DNA from: Tindallia californiensis
Lineage (GTDB): Bacteria > Bacillota > Clostridia > Peptostreptococcales > Tindalliaceae
DNA length: 64,000 nt
Reading direction: 5' to 3'
Assembly: GCF_900107405.1 (NCBI RefSeq)
Contig: NZ_FNPV01000009.1
Span: 2,737 to 66,736 of the forward strand
The notes beneath the pieces are model-generated. The model did not search any database and was not told the DNA's origin. It worked only from the letters and a program-made list of their open reading frames with translations. Both the position numbers and the translations under genes were made by a program. This document shows positions 1 to 8,090 of this stretch, piece by piece; positions within the stretch are counted from its first letter, which is position 1; each line of letters begins with the position of its first letter.

Positions 1-1
1 T

Positions 2-1720
2 AACAACCAGCTGAGCAGTGTGACAATCCCAGAAAGTGTTACCATCATAGAGTCTGAGGCATTCGCTAACAACCAGCTGAATAGTGTGACGATCCCAGAC
101 AGCATCACTAGCATTGGAGATGGAGCTTTCTATAACAACCAACTGACCTCCGTTTCTATAGGAAACAGTATTACCAGAATTGGAGAGAGCGCATTCTACA
201 ACAACCAGCTGAACAGTGTGACGATACCAGACAGCGTTATCGGAATTGGTTGTGCTGCATTCTATGATAACCAGCTCACCTCCGTCTCTATAGGAAATAG
301 CGTCACCAACATTAATTGCTTGGCGTTCGCTAATAACCAACTGAGCGACGTAACGATCCCAGACAGCGTTATAGACATTGGTTATGCTGCATTCTATGAT
401 AACCAACTGACCTCCGTCATCATAGGAAATAGCGTCACCATCATAGATTTTGAGGTCTTCGCTAACAACCAACTGAACAACGTGACGATACCAGACAGCA
501 TCACTAGCATTGGGAATAGGGCATTCTATAACAACCAACTGACCTCCGTCTCTATAGGAAACAGTGTTACCATGATTAGCTATAGTGCATTCGCTAACAA
601 CCAACTGAGCAGCGTGACGATCCCAGATAGCGTTACTAATATTGGTATTAGGGCATTTGCCGGAAACAATTTGAATGAAAGTGATATCATTCTTGGAGAC
701 GGCCATCCTTATTACTGGGTCTATAGAAACGATAAAACGGAAGTACAGGGTCATATTACTAGTGGGAATCAAGGTGTGCTGGTGATTCCAGACGGCGTCA
801 CCAAAATTGGAAATTTGGCATTTGCCGACAGTCAGCTGAGTAGCGTGACGATCCCAGACAGCGTCACTAGCATTGGGAATAGGGCATTCTATAACAACCA
901 ACTTAACAGCGTGACGATCCCAGATAGTGTCATCAGTATTGGGGCTCAAGCATTTGCTAACAACCAACTTAACAACGTGACGATCCCAGACAGCGTTACC
1001 CGCATTGGAGATAGGGCATTTTCCGGAAGTGATCTGAATGAGAGTGACGTAAGTCTTGGTGCTGGGTATCCTTACTATTGGATCTATGGAGACGATGAAA
1101 CGAAAATTAAGGGTCATATTACTAGTGGGAATCAAGGTGTGCTGGTGATTCCAGACGGCGTCACCAGCATAGGGGATAGGGCATTTACTAGCAGCCAACT
1201 TACCTCCGTTACAATCCCGGACAGCGTCATTAGTATTGGAGATAGGGCATTTGCCGGAAATGATCTGAATGAGAGTGACGTGAGTCTTGGTGCCGGGCAT
1301 CCTTACTATTGGATCTATGGAGATGATGAAACGGAAATAAGGGGTCATATTACTGATGGGAATCAAGGTGTGCTGGTGATTCCAGACGGCGTCACCAAAA
1401 TTGTCGATGGTGCATTTACTAGCAGCCAACTTACCTCCGTTACAATCCCGAATAGTGTCATCAGCATTGGATATCAGGCATTTGCTAACAACCAACTGAG
1501 TAGTATAACGATCCCTGATAGTGTCACCAGCATTGGATATCAGGCATTTGCTAACAACCAACTGAGTAGTGTGACGATCCCAGATAGCGTCATCTACATT
1601 GATTATGAAGCATTCGTTAACAGGCAAGCCAGTCCATCCAAATTAACCATCAAAGGCACAATCAAATCTGCAGCTCAAACCTATGCCAATGAGAATGGGA
1701 ATAGGTTTGTCTCGCAGTAA
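2..1720 (+). CDS. BspA-like leucine-rich-repeat protein, N-terminally cut by the window
   Basis: The frame is open from base 2, so the start lies outside the window. The visible part of about 572 residues is almost all 23-residue LRR_5 (BspA-type) units with the pattern AF-x-NNQL-x-SVTIPDSV-x-x-IG. Three longer modules interrupt them (about 657-810, 1018-1170 and 1252-1404), each with a NESD, PYYW-x-Y and GHIT-x-GNQGVLVIPDG core. The C-terminus (IKGT, then AQTYANENG) is a usual cap for this family. Such proteins are normally secreted or surface-attached and bind host or matrix ligands; no anchor or signal peptide can be judged here. The gene ends in a strong terminator. Ligand unknown. Confidence 0.85.
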   Translation, partial: NNQLSSVTIPESVTIIESEAFANNQLNSVTIPDSITSIGDGAFYNNQLTSVSIGNSITRIGESAFYNNQLNSVTIPDSVIGIGCAAFYDNQLTSVSIGNSVTNINCLAFANNQLSDVTIPDSVIDIGYAAFYDNQLTSVIIGNSVTIIDFEVFANNQLNNVTIPDSITSIGNRAFYNNQLTSVSIGNSVTMISYSAFANNQLSSVTIPDSVTNIGIRAFAGNNLNESDIILGDGHPYYWVYRNDKTEVQGHITSGNQGVLVIPDGVTKIGNLAFADSQLSSVTIPDSVTSIGNRAFYNNQLNSVTIPDSVISIGAQAFANNQLNNVTIPDSVTRIGDRAFSGSDLNESDVSLGAGYPYYWIYGDDETKIKGHITSGNQGVLVIPDGVTSIGDRAFTSSQLTSVTIPDSVISIGDRAFAGNDLNESDVSLGAGHPYYWIYGDDETEIRGHITDGNQGVLVIPDGVTKIVDGAFTSSQLTSVTIPNSVISIGYQAFANNQLSSITIPDSVTSIGYQAFANNQLSSVTIPDSVIYIDYEAFVNRQASPSKLTIKGTIKSAAQTYANENGNRFVSQ

Positions 1721-1746
1721 TATGCTATAAATTTAAACATCTTCCC

Positions 1747-1786
1747 GAAACGCTTTTTGCTACTTTAGCAGAGGGCGTTTCTTTTA
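1747..1786 (+). terminator. Rho-independent terminator of the LRR gene
   Basis: GAAACGC pairs with GCGTTTC. The arms continue through TGCTA/TAGCA with G-T wobbles to a three-base CTT loop, and TTTT follows. It starts 26 bases after the LRR stop codon. Confidence 0.8.
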
Positions 1787-2594
1787 TAAGCCTCCAACAA
1801 GAAAACATATCAAACACTCCGCGAAATACAACACCTTCTAAACAGACAATTAGAGTTTGAAGAATCTGAATGCAATCACAATATTCTACAAAAGAGATTT
1901 TCTTCATAAATCATGATTGATGCACACAACTCGTGTAAAGCTGTCCTCATTATAGGACTGGCGGAGTAAATGGACTTTGTCCACAGCAAACAGAAACGAC
2001 CGGATAAAAAAACAATGGAAAATCGGTATTGGCACCGCCGAAGGCATTATGGCCGATACCCAGGTTCTTTTCGGGAAAGAAGACAACAAAACTTGGAACA
2101 GGCGTAAGATACCCAGTTGAAAATTCAAAAGCTGACCAAAGACATGGAAAAACTGAATTTTCATCAAGTACAGCTTGAGATTAAAGAAATTCCAATATGA
2201 ACACCAAGGCCGTATCGAAAGGAGGCTGGCAAGACCGCTTTATGAAAACTTCTTAATCGTCAATAGCTACATAGAAAACAGAAGGTGAATTCCGACAAGA
2301 AAATATAGGAAAAATATAAGCCGTAAGCCCTAAAAATATAAAGAAGATCACAAACACGACAAAAATTGTGAATAAAAATGACAAAAATTGTCCAGACAAG
2401 CCACAAAAGCTATGCCATACTAATATAGTTAGCAAAATTCATCACTGCCTTATGAATTTTCTCTGTTGCTTTACTATAGAATGCCTCATAAAATTCCATG
2501 TTTAGATATAGAAATCTCAGTTCAAAATCAGAATAAATTTGTTATAACCCTTGTTGAGTATCCCTTTAGATAAAACAAAGCTATTAAACTAACC
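1787..2594. other. Gene-free decayed region
   Basis: About 800 bases without a supportable gene. The plus strand shows short coding-like scraps interrupted by stops (around 1799-1909, 1930-2105 and 2110-2200, the last rich in K, L, E and Q as in a coiled coil). No family could be assigned to them. The minus-strand open frames here are short, lack good ribosome sites and look accidental. This fits remains of an inactivated mobile or accessory gene. Confidence 0.5.
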
Positions 2595-2940
2595 TTAACA
2601 AGAAGCGGTCAGCACCCCTTCAAAAAACTGATCACGCGAAGAACGACGTTTCTTATCTTCCAGGGAATAATCACACTTAAGCCTTTTATTCATCTGTTCC
2701 ACACCGGTACGATCTTTATAAGCAATCATCCAAGCATCCGTGTTTCTGGGGACCTTGTTAAATACCTCAGATTGTCCTTTTCATAGGTATAAAAGACCCG
2801 ACCATAATCACTGGGCGAACAATTGCGATCACACACTCCCCTGGCACATTATCCGATGGAAACCTGGGCAAACTCTTGGTAATCCTGGTGAGAAACCACA
2901 TTTTGATTAAAAAATCACCATCTTGCTGAAAGATAGGCAA
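2595..2940 (-). pseudogene. Remnant of a DDE-type transposase C-terminus
   Basis: Reading the minus strand gives fragments GRVFYTYEKDNLRY, then, after a frame change, AYKDRTGVEQMNKRLK, DYSLED and KRRSSRDQFF before a TAA. The Y-K-x-R-T-x-x-E-x-x-N-x-R pattern is typical of the C-terminal catalytic part of IS1182/IS5-like DDE transposases. It has no intact frame, no start and no visible terminal repeats. Exact IS family not determined. Confidence 0.6.
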
Positions 2941-3003
2941 TTATAGATGCCTTCAAGTGGCGATTGTGAAAAAAAGTTATACAACTTATTAAGGAGGGTC
3001 ATC

Positions 3004-3363
3004 ATGGCAAAATACGAACATACACTAACAGGTGATTTTGATGAAGTGCTTCAACAATTAGAAAATGATATTAGTGGTAATGGAATCTCCATGAACTTGG
3101 TGGATGCAAGTACTTACAGTTGTGGAGATATTAACATTGTAACCCGAGTGTATGACAAGTTTTTTATGCGAAACAAAAGCAGGGCAAGCTTAAGTTTGAC
3201 TATTGTTGATGATGGAATGAATATTTTTGTTTCTGCAATAGGAGCGGGGGGAGGACAAGGGGCTATTTTCAACTTCGACTGGGGCATAGAAAGCGAAATG
3301 GTAGCAATAGTTAAAGAAAGCTTGAATCGAATAAATCAAACTTCGAAGGAGGAGGTCATTTGA
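3004..3363 (+). CDS. DUF6054-like small protein
   Basis: A 119-residue protein beginning MAKYEHTLTGDFDEV. The frame is open 57 bases further upstream, but ATG 3004 follows AAGGAGG at the right distance and is chosen. Sequence style (GDFDE-x-L start, a CGDINIVTRVYDKF strand, a GGGQGAIF loop) recalls the DUF6054 family; the match is from memory and the function is unknown. No signal peptide or membrane segment. Its stop overlaps the TTG start of the NfeD-like gene (TTGA), so it is translationally coupled to the NfeD-flotillin pair. Confidence 0.7.
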   Translation: MAKYEHTLTGDFDEVLQQLENDISGNGISMNLVDASTYSCGDINIVTRVYDKFFMRNKSRASLSLTIVDDGMNIFVSAIGAGGGQGAIFNFDWGIESEMVAIVKESLNRINQTSKEEVI

Positions 3364-3971
3364 TAGATTCTTTTTCAGAAACTTTGATACTTGATAGGAT
3401 TTATTGGTATTTAGCCATACCCTTTACCGTATTGCTAGTAATTCAACTAATCGCTACTTTTGCAGGGCTTGGTGGTGAAATGGATTTCGAAATTGGCGAC
3501 AGTGATATCGATATTGATATTGATATCACTGAAGAAGGAGATTCCAAGTCAGGATTACAGTATTTTACTGTGAGAAATTTCATTGCTTTTTTTGCCGTAT
3601 TCGGATGGTCTGGAATTACTTTTTCTCATGCTGGGCTTGGACAATTCACTACTATCCTTTTGTCCACAGTACTTGGTACTGCTATCCTGCTGATTGTGTC
3701 GGGTTTGTTTTACTCTATATCGAAACTTGCTCATAACGGCACTATGAACATACAAAAAGCAAAAGGTGCTACCGGAGAAGTATATCTGCCTATTCCACCA
3801 GGAAAAAAAGGGGTAGGAAAGGTTAGTATCACCTTCCAAGATTCTTTAAGAGAATTAGATGCCATGACAGATGAGGAGGAGATAATCCCAAGAGGAACAA
3901 TGGTTGTAGTAACTGATATTGTAAGTAGTAGTGTTCTATTAGTAGAAAAATTAAACAGGAGGAATGATTAA
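3360..3971 (+). CDS. NfeD-like membrane protein with C-terminal OB-fold domain
   Basis: A 203-residue protein starting with TTG after GGAGGAGG. It has a transmembrane segment near residues 13-35, a very acidic stretch of alternating D and I (about 43-58), two further membrane segments (about 72-90 and 95-120), and a C-terminal beta-rich region (GATGEVYLPIPPGKKGVGKV ... PRGTMVVVTDI) typical of NfeD OB domains. NfeD-like proteins are encoded beside SPFH/flotillin proteins and are thought to act with them in membrane microdomains. The stop (3969-3971) lies just before the preferred flotillin start, which supports one operon. Confidence 0.8.
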   Translation: MIDSFSETLILDRIYWYLAIPFTVLLVIQLIATFAGLGGEMDFEIGDSDIDIDIDITEEGDSKSGLQYFTVRNFIAFFAVFGWSGITFSHAGLGQFTTILLSTVLGTAILLIVSGLFYSISKLAHNGTMNIQKAKGATGEVYLPIPPGKKGVGKVSITFQDSLRELDAMTDEEEIIPRGTMVVVTDIVSSSVLLVEKLNRRND

Positions 3972-3972
3972 A

Positions 3973-5406
3973 ATGGGTCCACAATTAGGAGTTGTGTTAT
4001 TAACGGTTATTGTAGTAATTATCTTTGGGACAATCGCTGCATTCTTTACAAGGTATAAAAAGTGTCCGTCCGATAAAGTTTTAGTTGTATATGGTAAAGT
4101 AGGAAAAGCCGGAGACGAAAACAGATCTTCAAAATGCATCCATGGTGGGGCATCCTTTATATGGCCATTAATCCAGAGTTCTGCATTTTTAGATCTTACA
4201 CCTTTGTCTATAGAAGTAAACCTTCAAAATGCTCTTAGTAAACAAAATATAAGGGTGGATGTCCCTTCAAGATTCACAGTGGGAATTTCAACCGAACCTG
4301 GTGTAATGCAAAACGCAGCCGAACGTCTACTAGGTTTAGGTCTTGCAGAAATCCAGGAATTAGCAAAAGATATTATTTTCGGTCAATTGCGATTAGTTAT
4401 TGCAACAATGGATATTGAGGAAATAAACACAGATCGTGATAAATTTTTAGATGCTGTTTCGAGCAATGTGGAAACAGAGCTTAAAAAGATAGGACTTCGT
4501 CTAATCAATGTAAACGTAACAGATATTAACGATGAATCCGGATATATACATGCTTTAGGAAAAGAAGCGGCTGCTAAGGCTGTAAATGATGCCAAAAAGA
4601 GTGTTGCTGAAAAAGATAGAGATGGGTCTATTGGTGAAGCACAAGCCAGAAGAGATCAGAGGGTTAAAGTAGCGGAAGCAGATGCTACGGCTGTTGAAGG
4701 TGAGAATAAGTCCAAAATTACGGTCGCTAACTCTGAAGCAGAGAAAAGAGAGAAGAGTGCGGAAGCAGAAAGAAAAGCAAGTGCTGCCGAAAAGGTTCAA
4801 TCTGCAAAAGCATTGGAAGAAGCTTACTCTGCTGAGGAAGAAGCTGAAAAATCCAGAGCTAAAAGAGAAAAAGCTACAAAAGAAGCCGATGTGCTTGTTC
4901 ATGCAGAAGTTCAAAAACAAAAACTTGAAATTGAATCGGAAGCACATGCCGAAGAGTTACGAAGAACCGCTAGAGGTGAAGCTGACGCTATCTTCAGTAA
5001 AATGGATGCACAAGCTAAAGGAACCAAAGAAATGCTTGAGAAACAAGCCGAAGGTTACCAAAAACTTGTCGAAGCCGCAGGAGGCATTCCTGAAAAGGCC
5101 GTAATGCTTATGATCGCAGAACGACTTCCAGAGCTGGTGAAAATACAAGTAGAAGCTATTAAAGGAATACAAATTGATAAAGTAACCGTCTGGGATAACA
5201 TGGGTGGCGGAAAAGATGGAGGCAAACCAGCTACTGCCAACTTTTTATCAGGAATGATGCAGTCGTTACCACCTCTGCAGGACGTATTTAACAGCGCCGG
5301 ATTAGATCTGCCAAATTATCTTTTACAAAACAAAGAAAGTCATGAATCACCTGTTAATTCCAACGAAACAATTCAGGATGAAGATACAGAAAACAAGGAA
5401 AAATAA
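3973..5406 (+). CDS. Flotillin-like SPFH membrane scaffold protein
   Basis: A 477-residue protein with an N-terminal membrane segment (residues 4-25), an SPFH/PHB domain (about 30-190) and a long alanine- and glutamate-rich coiled coil (about 195-350), the architecture of bacterial flotillins such as YuaG/FloT. ATG 3973 sits 10 bases after AGGAGG; the in-frame ATG at 3964 is only one base from it and is rejected. Flotillins organise membrane microdomains and affect fluidity and membrane protein complexes. It is last in the DUF6054-NfeD-flotillin operon and is followed by a 16-bp perfect hairpin. Confidence 0.9.
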   Translation: MGPQLGVVLLTVIVVIIFGTIAAFFTRYKKCPSDKVLVVYGKVGKAGDENRSSKCIHGGASFIWPLIQSSAFLDLTPLSIEVNLQNALSKQNIRVDVPSRFTVGISTEPGVMQNAAERLLGLGLAEIQELAKDIIFGQLRLVIATMDIEEINTDRDKFLDAVSSNVETELKKIGLRLINVNVTDINDESGYIHALGKEAAAKAVNDAKKSVAEKDRDGSIGEAQARRDQRVKVAEADATAVEGENKSKITVANSEAEKREKSAEAERKASAAEKVQSAKALEEAYSAEEEAEKSRAKREKATKEADVLVHAEVQKQKLEIESEAHAEELRRTARGEADAIFSKMDAQAKGTKEMLEKQAEGYQKLVEAAGGIPEKAVMLMIAERLPELVKIQVEAIKGIQIDKVTVWDNMGGGKDGGKPATANFLSGMMQSLPPLQDVFNSAGLDLPNYLLQNKESHESPVNSNETIQDEDTENKEK

Positions 5407-5420
5407 GATTGTTTAAGTAA

Positions 5421-5457
5421 CATAAAGAGAGGACGCTTATTGCGTCCTCTCTTTATG
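5421..5457. terminator. Perfect 16-bp hairpin after the flotillin gene
   Basis: CATAAAGAGAGGACGC (5421-5436) pairs exactly with 5442-5457 around a TTATT loop. No long T run follows, but strength and position between convergent genes suit a bidirectional terminator. Confidence 0.75.
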
Positions 5458-5537
5458 TCCTGACAAGTAATCGTCCACCTATATTACGAGCAAACGCTTC
5501 TTCCACCTCTATACAACCATAGAGATATTCAAAAAAA

Positions 5538-6881
5538 TTAGGCTTCTGGTTGCTGGAAAGGCACTTTTCGAATATATCCTTTTCCAAAAGGAGTCAGGAT
5601 AGACAGCCCAATAAAAAATAAAAGAATCCCAAAATACCAATTATAAGGAATAATTTCCACCGGGCTGATCAGCCCATCCGTAAAGCTTGCTACTACCAAC
5701 AACTGGGCCCCATAAGGGATTAAGCCCTGTACCGTACAAGCGCATACGTCCAGCAAAGAAGCTGACCGACGAGGATCCACATCAAACTCATTTGATATTT
5801 CTTTTGCCAGTTTACCACTAATTAAAATGGCTACGGTATTATTAGCTGTGGCCATATTGGTAAGGCCTGCCAGACATCCAATACCCAATTCGGCGCTTTT
5901 TTTCCCTTTGATTTTAGAACGAATATTATAAATAATCCATTCCAGACCACCTTTTTCCGAAACCATATGAGCCAGACCACCCGTTAACATAGAAAGAAGA
6001 AAAATATCGATCATTCCTGTAAATCCTTCATAAGTTGTCTGCACAAAGCTTAATCCTGTAAAATCTCCATAAAATAAGCCAATTCCTCCTGCAATCACAA
6101 TGCCTCCGGTGAGGACGGCAAAAACGTTGATTCCTTTTAAGGCCGCTCCTAGTACAAATAAATACGGCAGAATTTTTATGAGGTGATAGTGATACTGTTC
6201 CGCTTCTGGCAATTGATCCGGCCTTCCCAGTACAAGCATTACCACTAAGGTAACCATGGCAGCCGGGAAAACAAACCCTGCATTTGCTCTAAACTTATCC
6301 TTCATCGAAACCCCTTGGGTTCTGGTTGCCGCAATAGTAGTATCGGAAATAATCGATAAATTATCTCCCAGCATTGCCCCACCAATTAAAGCACCCAAGA
6401 CCATCGGTAAATTAAGGCCACCTTTTTCTGCCAGTGATACAGCAATAGGTCCAACCGCCACAACGGTTCCCATGGATGTTCCAGTAGAAATTCCAATAAA
6501 AGCAGATATGACAAAGACACCGGCTACAATGAAATTAACAGGAATCAGCGTCAATCCTAAGTTGACCGTTGAAGCTACGCCTCCCATAGCTTCAGCTACA
6601 GAAGAAAATGCACCTGCCAAGAGATAAATCAGACACATAATAATGATGTTTTCACTACCGCAGCCTTTCACAAAAAGGTCAAATTTCTCATCTAAAGAAC
6701 CTTTCATAATAAAAAAGGCCACTACCACCCCAATAGCCGCTGCAATAGGTGCTGGGAACTGATAAAAAGCCATGGGCACTCCAGCGATCTGCAAAATAAT
6801 ACCTGCACTCAAATATACCATTACAAATACAATTAATGGCACTAAGGCACTAAAACTACCTTTATTGATGTCGTTTTTCAT
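5538..6881 (-). CDS. NhaC-family sodium/proton antiporter-like transporter
   Basis: A 447-residue, very hydrophobic protein with about 11 membrane segments. The motifs GISTGTSMGTVVAVGPIA and GALIGGAMLGDNLSIISDTT are characteristic of the NhaC branch of the IT superfamily. Family members exchange Na+ for H+, or sometimes carry organic substrates. It is the last gene of the corrinoid methyl-transfer operon (12 bases after the preceding gene). It might therefore import the methylated substrate, or support pH and sodium balance; the sequence does not decide between these. Confidence 0.85.
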   Translation of the reverse strand: MKNDINKGSFSALVPLIVFVMVYLSAGIILQIAGVPMAFYQFPAPIAAAIGVVVAFFIMKGSLDEKFDLFVKGCGSENIIIMCLIYLLAGAFSSVAEAMGGVASTVNLGLTLIPVNFIVAGVFVISAFIGISTGTSMGTVVAVGPIAVSLAEKGGLNLPMVLGALIGGAMLGDNLSIISDTTIAATRTQGVSMKDKFRANAGFVFPAAMVTLVVMLVLGRPDQLPEAEQYHYHLIKILPYLFVLGAALKGINVFAVLTGGIVIAGGIGLFYGDFTGLSFVQTTYEGFTGMIDIFLLSMLTGGLAHMVSEKGGLEWIIYNIRSKIKGKKSAELGIGCLAGLTNMATANNTVAILISGKLAKEISNEFDVDPRRSASLLDVCACTVQGLIPYGAQLLVVASFTDGLISPVEIIPYNWYFGILLFFIGLSILTPFGKGYIRKVPFQQPEA

Positions 6882-6893
6882 CTAATTGTCCTC

Positions 6894-7946
6894 CTAAATT
6901 GTTTGAATAGGATATTTCCCATAATGCCAGGCTGCTTCCATAAACATTTCTATTTTTTCAATAGGTGTGTTCATGGGTATCTGACATCCTGTGCTTAAAA
7001 TATATCCTTTCGGCGAATCGTGGCCTTTTCGGATGCATTCCTTTACGGACTCAAAAATCTTTTCTTTTGAACCAAAGTGAAGTACCTCCACTGGTGGAAG
7101 ATTTCCGGTAATAATGACCTCTTTCCCCATTATTTCTTTGGCTTCTTCCAGATCTTCCACATTATCAATACTAAAATTTGAAATTCCTGCCTGCACTACA
7201 TCTTCCCAAAGCCGTTTGCTTTTGCCACAAATATGGATTCCTGGAGCCCCGCCTGTTTTTTCTTTTATCTCATCGATATTCTTTTTCAAATAAGGAATCG
7301 AAAAAGCTCTAAACTGTTTGGGACTCATTAAACTCGTTGAAGACACAGGATCTGCAAAGCCTATGGATACCCCTAATTTGGCTACTTCTTGGATGTATCG
7401 ATTATTCGACTCCGTCACTACTTCCATGACTTCATGCAAAGCTTCCGGCTTTTTTACCATCCACCGCAGTAACGTTTCGGTACCAATAATAGAAGCAGCC
7501 ACACTAATGGGCCCTGACATGGCCGCCGATACATCCACTTCATGACCAATGGCATTTTGTGTTAATTCAATGGCCTTGATCAGTAAAGGTAGTTTGCCAT
7601 CTTTTAACGGATCTGCCGGCTTTAAACCATGAATTTCTTCTTCTGATTGAATGGCTGGTGCTTTTAAGAAAGAAATATTGTTTTTAGGATACCCTACCTG
7701 TGCACCCATGGCTTCTGCCACCCCCCTAAGGCTGGTGGAGATGCTGACAGAGTCGTGTCTGAGTCTCTTAAACAATTGAATTTCCAATTCCGCCATCAAG
7801 GTAGCTGAATGATAGTAATCGTCTGCATTGATTCCAAGAAAAGGGGTCATGGTCACCCCCATATCTGGAACCGTAATCACCCGATCGATGGCTTCGCCTC
7901 TGGAAAAGGCAGCAACTCGTTCCTTCGGTGTCATTTCCTCCTTCAT
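6894..7946 (-). CDS. UroD/MtaA-family zinc methyltransferase (first copy)
   Basis: A 350-residue protein of the uroporphyrinogen decarboxylase fold as in MtaA, MtbA and MtvB. The predicted zinc ligands are H238 and C240 (GIHICGK) and C321 (STGCQIP). Such proteins move a methyl group between a corrinoid protein and a thiol or tetrahydrofolate, or demethylate the substrate itself. It is separated from the RACo gene by 144 bases, the largest gap in the operon. Which transfer it performs is not clear. It is not HemE-like: there are no other haem genes nearby and the zinc motif is present. Confidence 0.85.
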   Translation of the reverse strand: MKEEMTPKERVAAFSRGEAIDRVITVPDMGVTMTPFLGINADDYYHSATLMAELEIQLFKRLRHDSVSISTSLRGVAEAMGAQVGYPKNNISFLKAPAIQSEEEIHGLKPADPLKDGKLPLLIKAIELTQNAIGHEVDVSAAMSGPISVAASIIGTETLLRWMVKKPEALHEVMEVVTESNNRYIQEVAKLGVSIGFADPVSSTSLMSPKQFRAFSIPYLKKNIDEIKEKTGGAPGIHICGKSKRLWEDVVQAGISNFSIDNVEDLEEAKEIMGKEVIITGNLPPVEVLHFGSKEKIFESVKECIRKGHDSPKGYILSTGCQIPMNTPIEKIEMFMEAAWHYGKYPIQTI

Positions 7947-8090
7947 GCTACCCCTCCTTTCTTATTTGTTTGTTGTCCTGCCACCAAATACCAATTGTAG
8001 CATAAGCCTCGCCTTTCGTTAAATTAATATTCTGAATCAAATCTTCCTTCCTGATGGAGAAATGTAATAGATGTCCTTCTTCCTCTTCCT

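Noticed and set aside
2-1720. Regular DNA repeats that might suggest a CRISPR array or tandem satellite
   Set aside because: The repeats are about 69 bases, stay in one open frame and encode LRR units; there are no unique spacers.
2253-2435. Short hydrophobic minus-strand frame
   Set aside because: No ribosome site, low complexity, inside a decayed region.
4555-5104. Long frames in other phases of the flotillin gene
   Set aside because: They are shadows of the alanine/glutamate-rich coiled coil, with no ribosome site.
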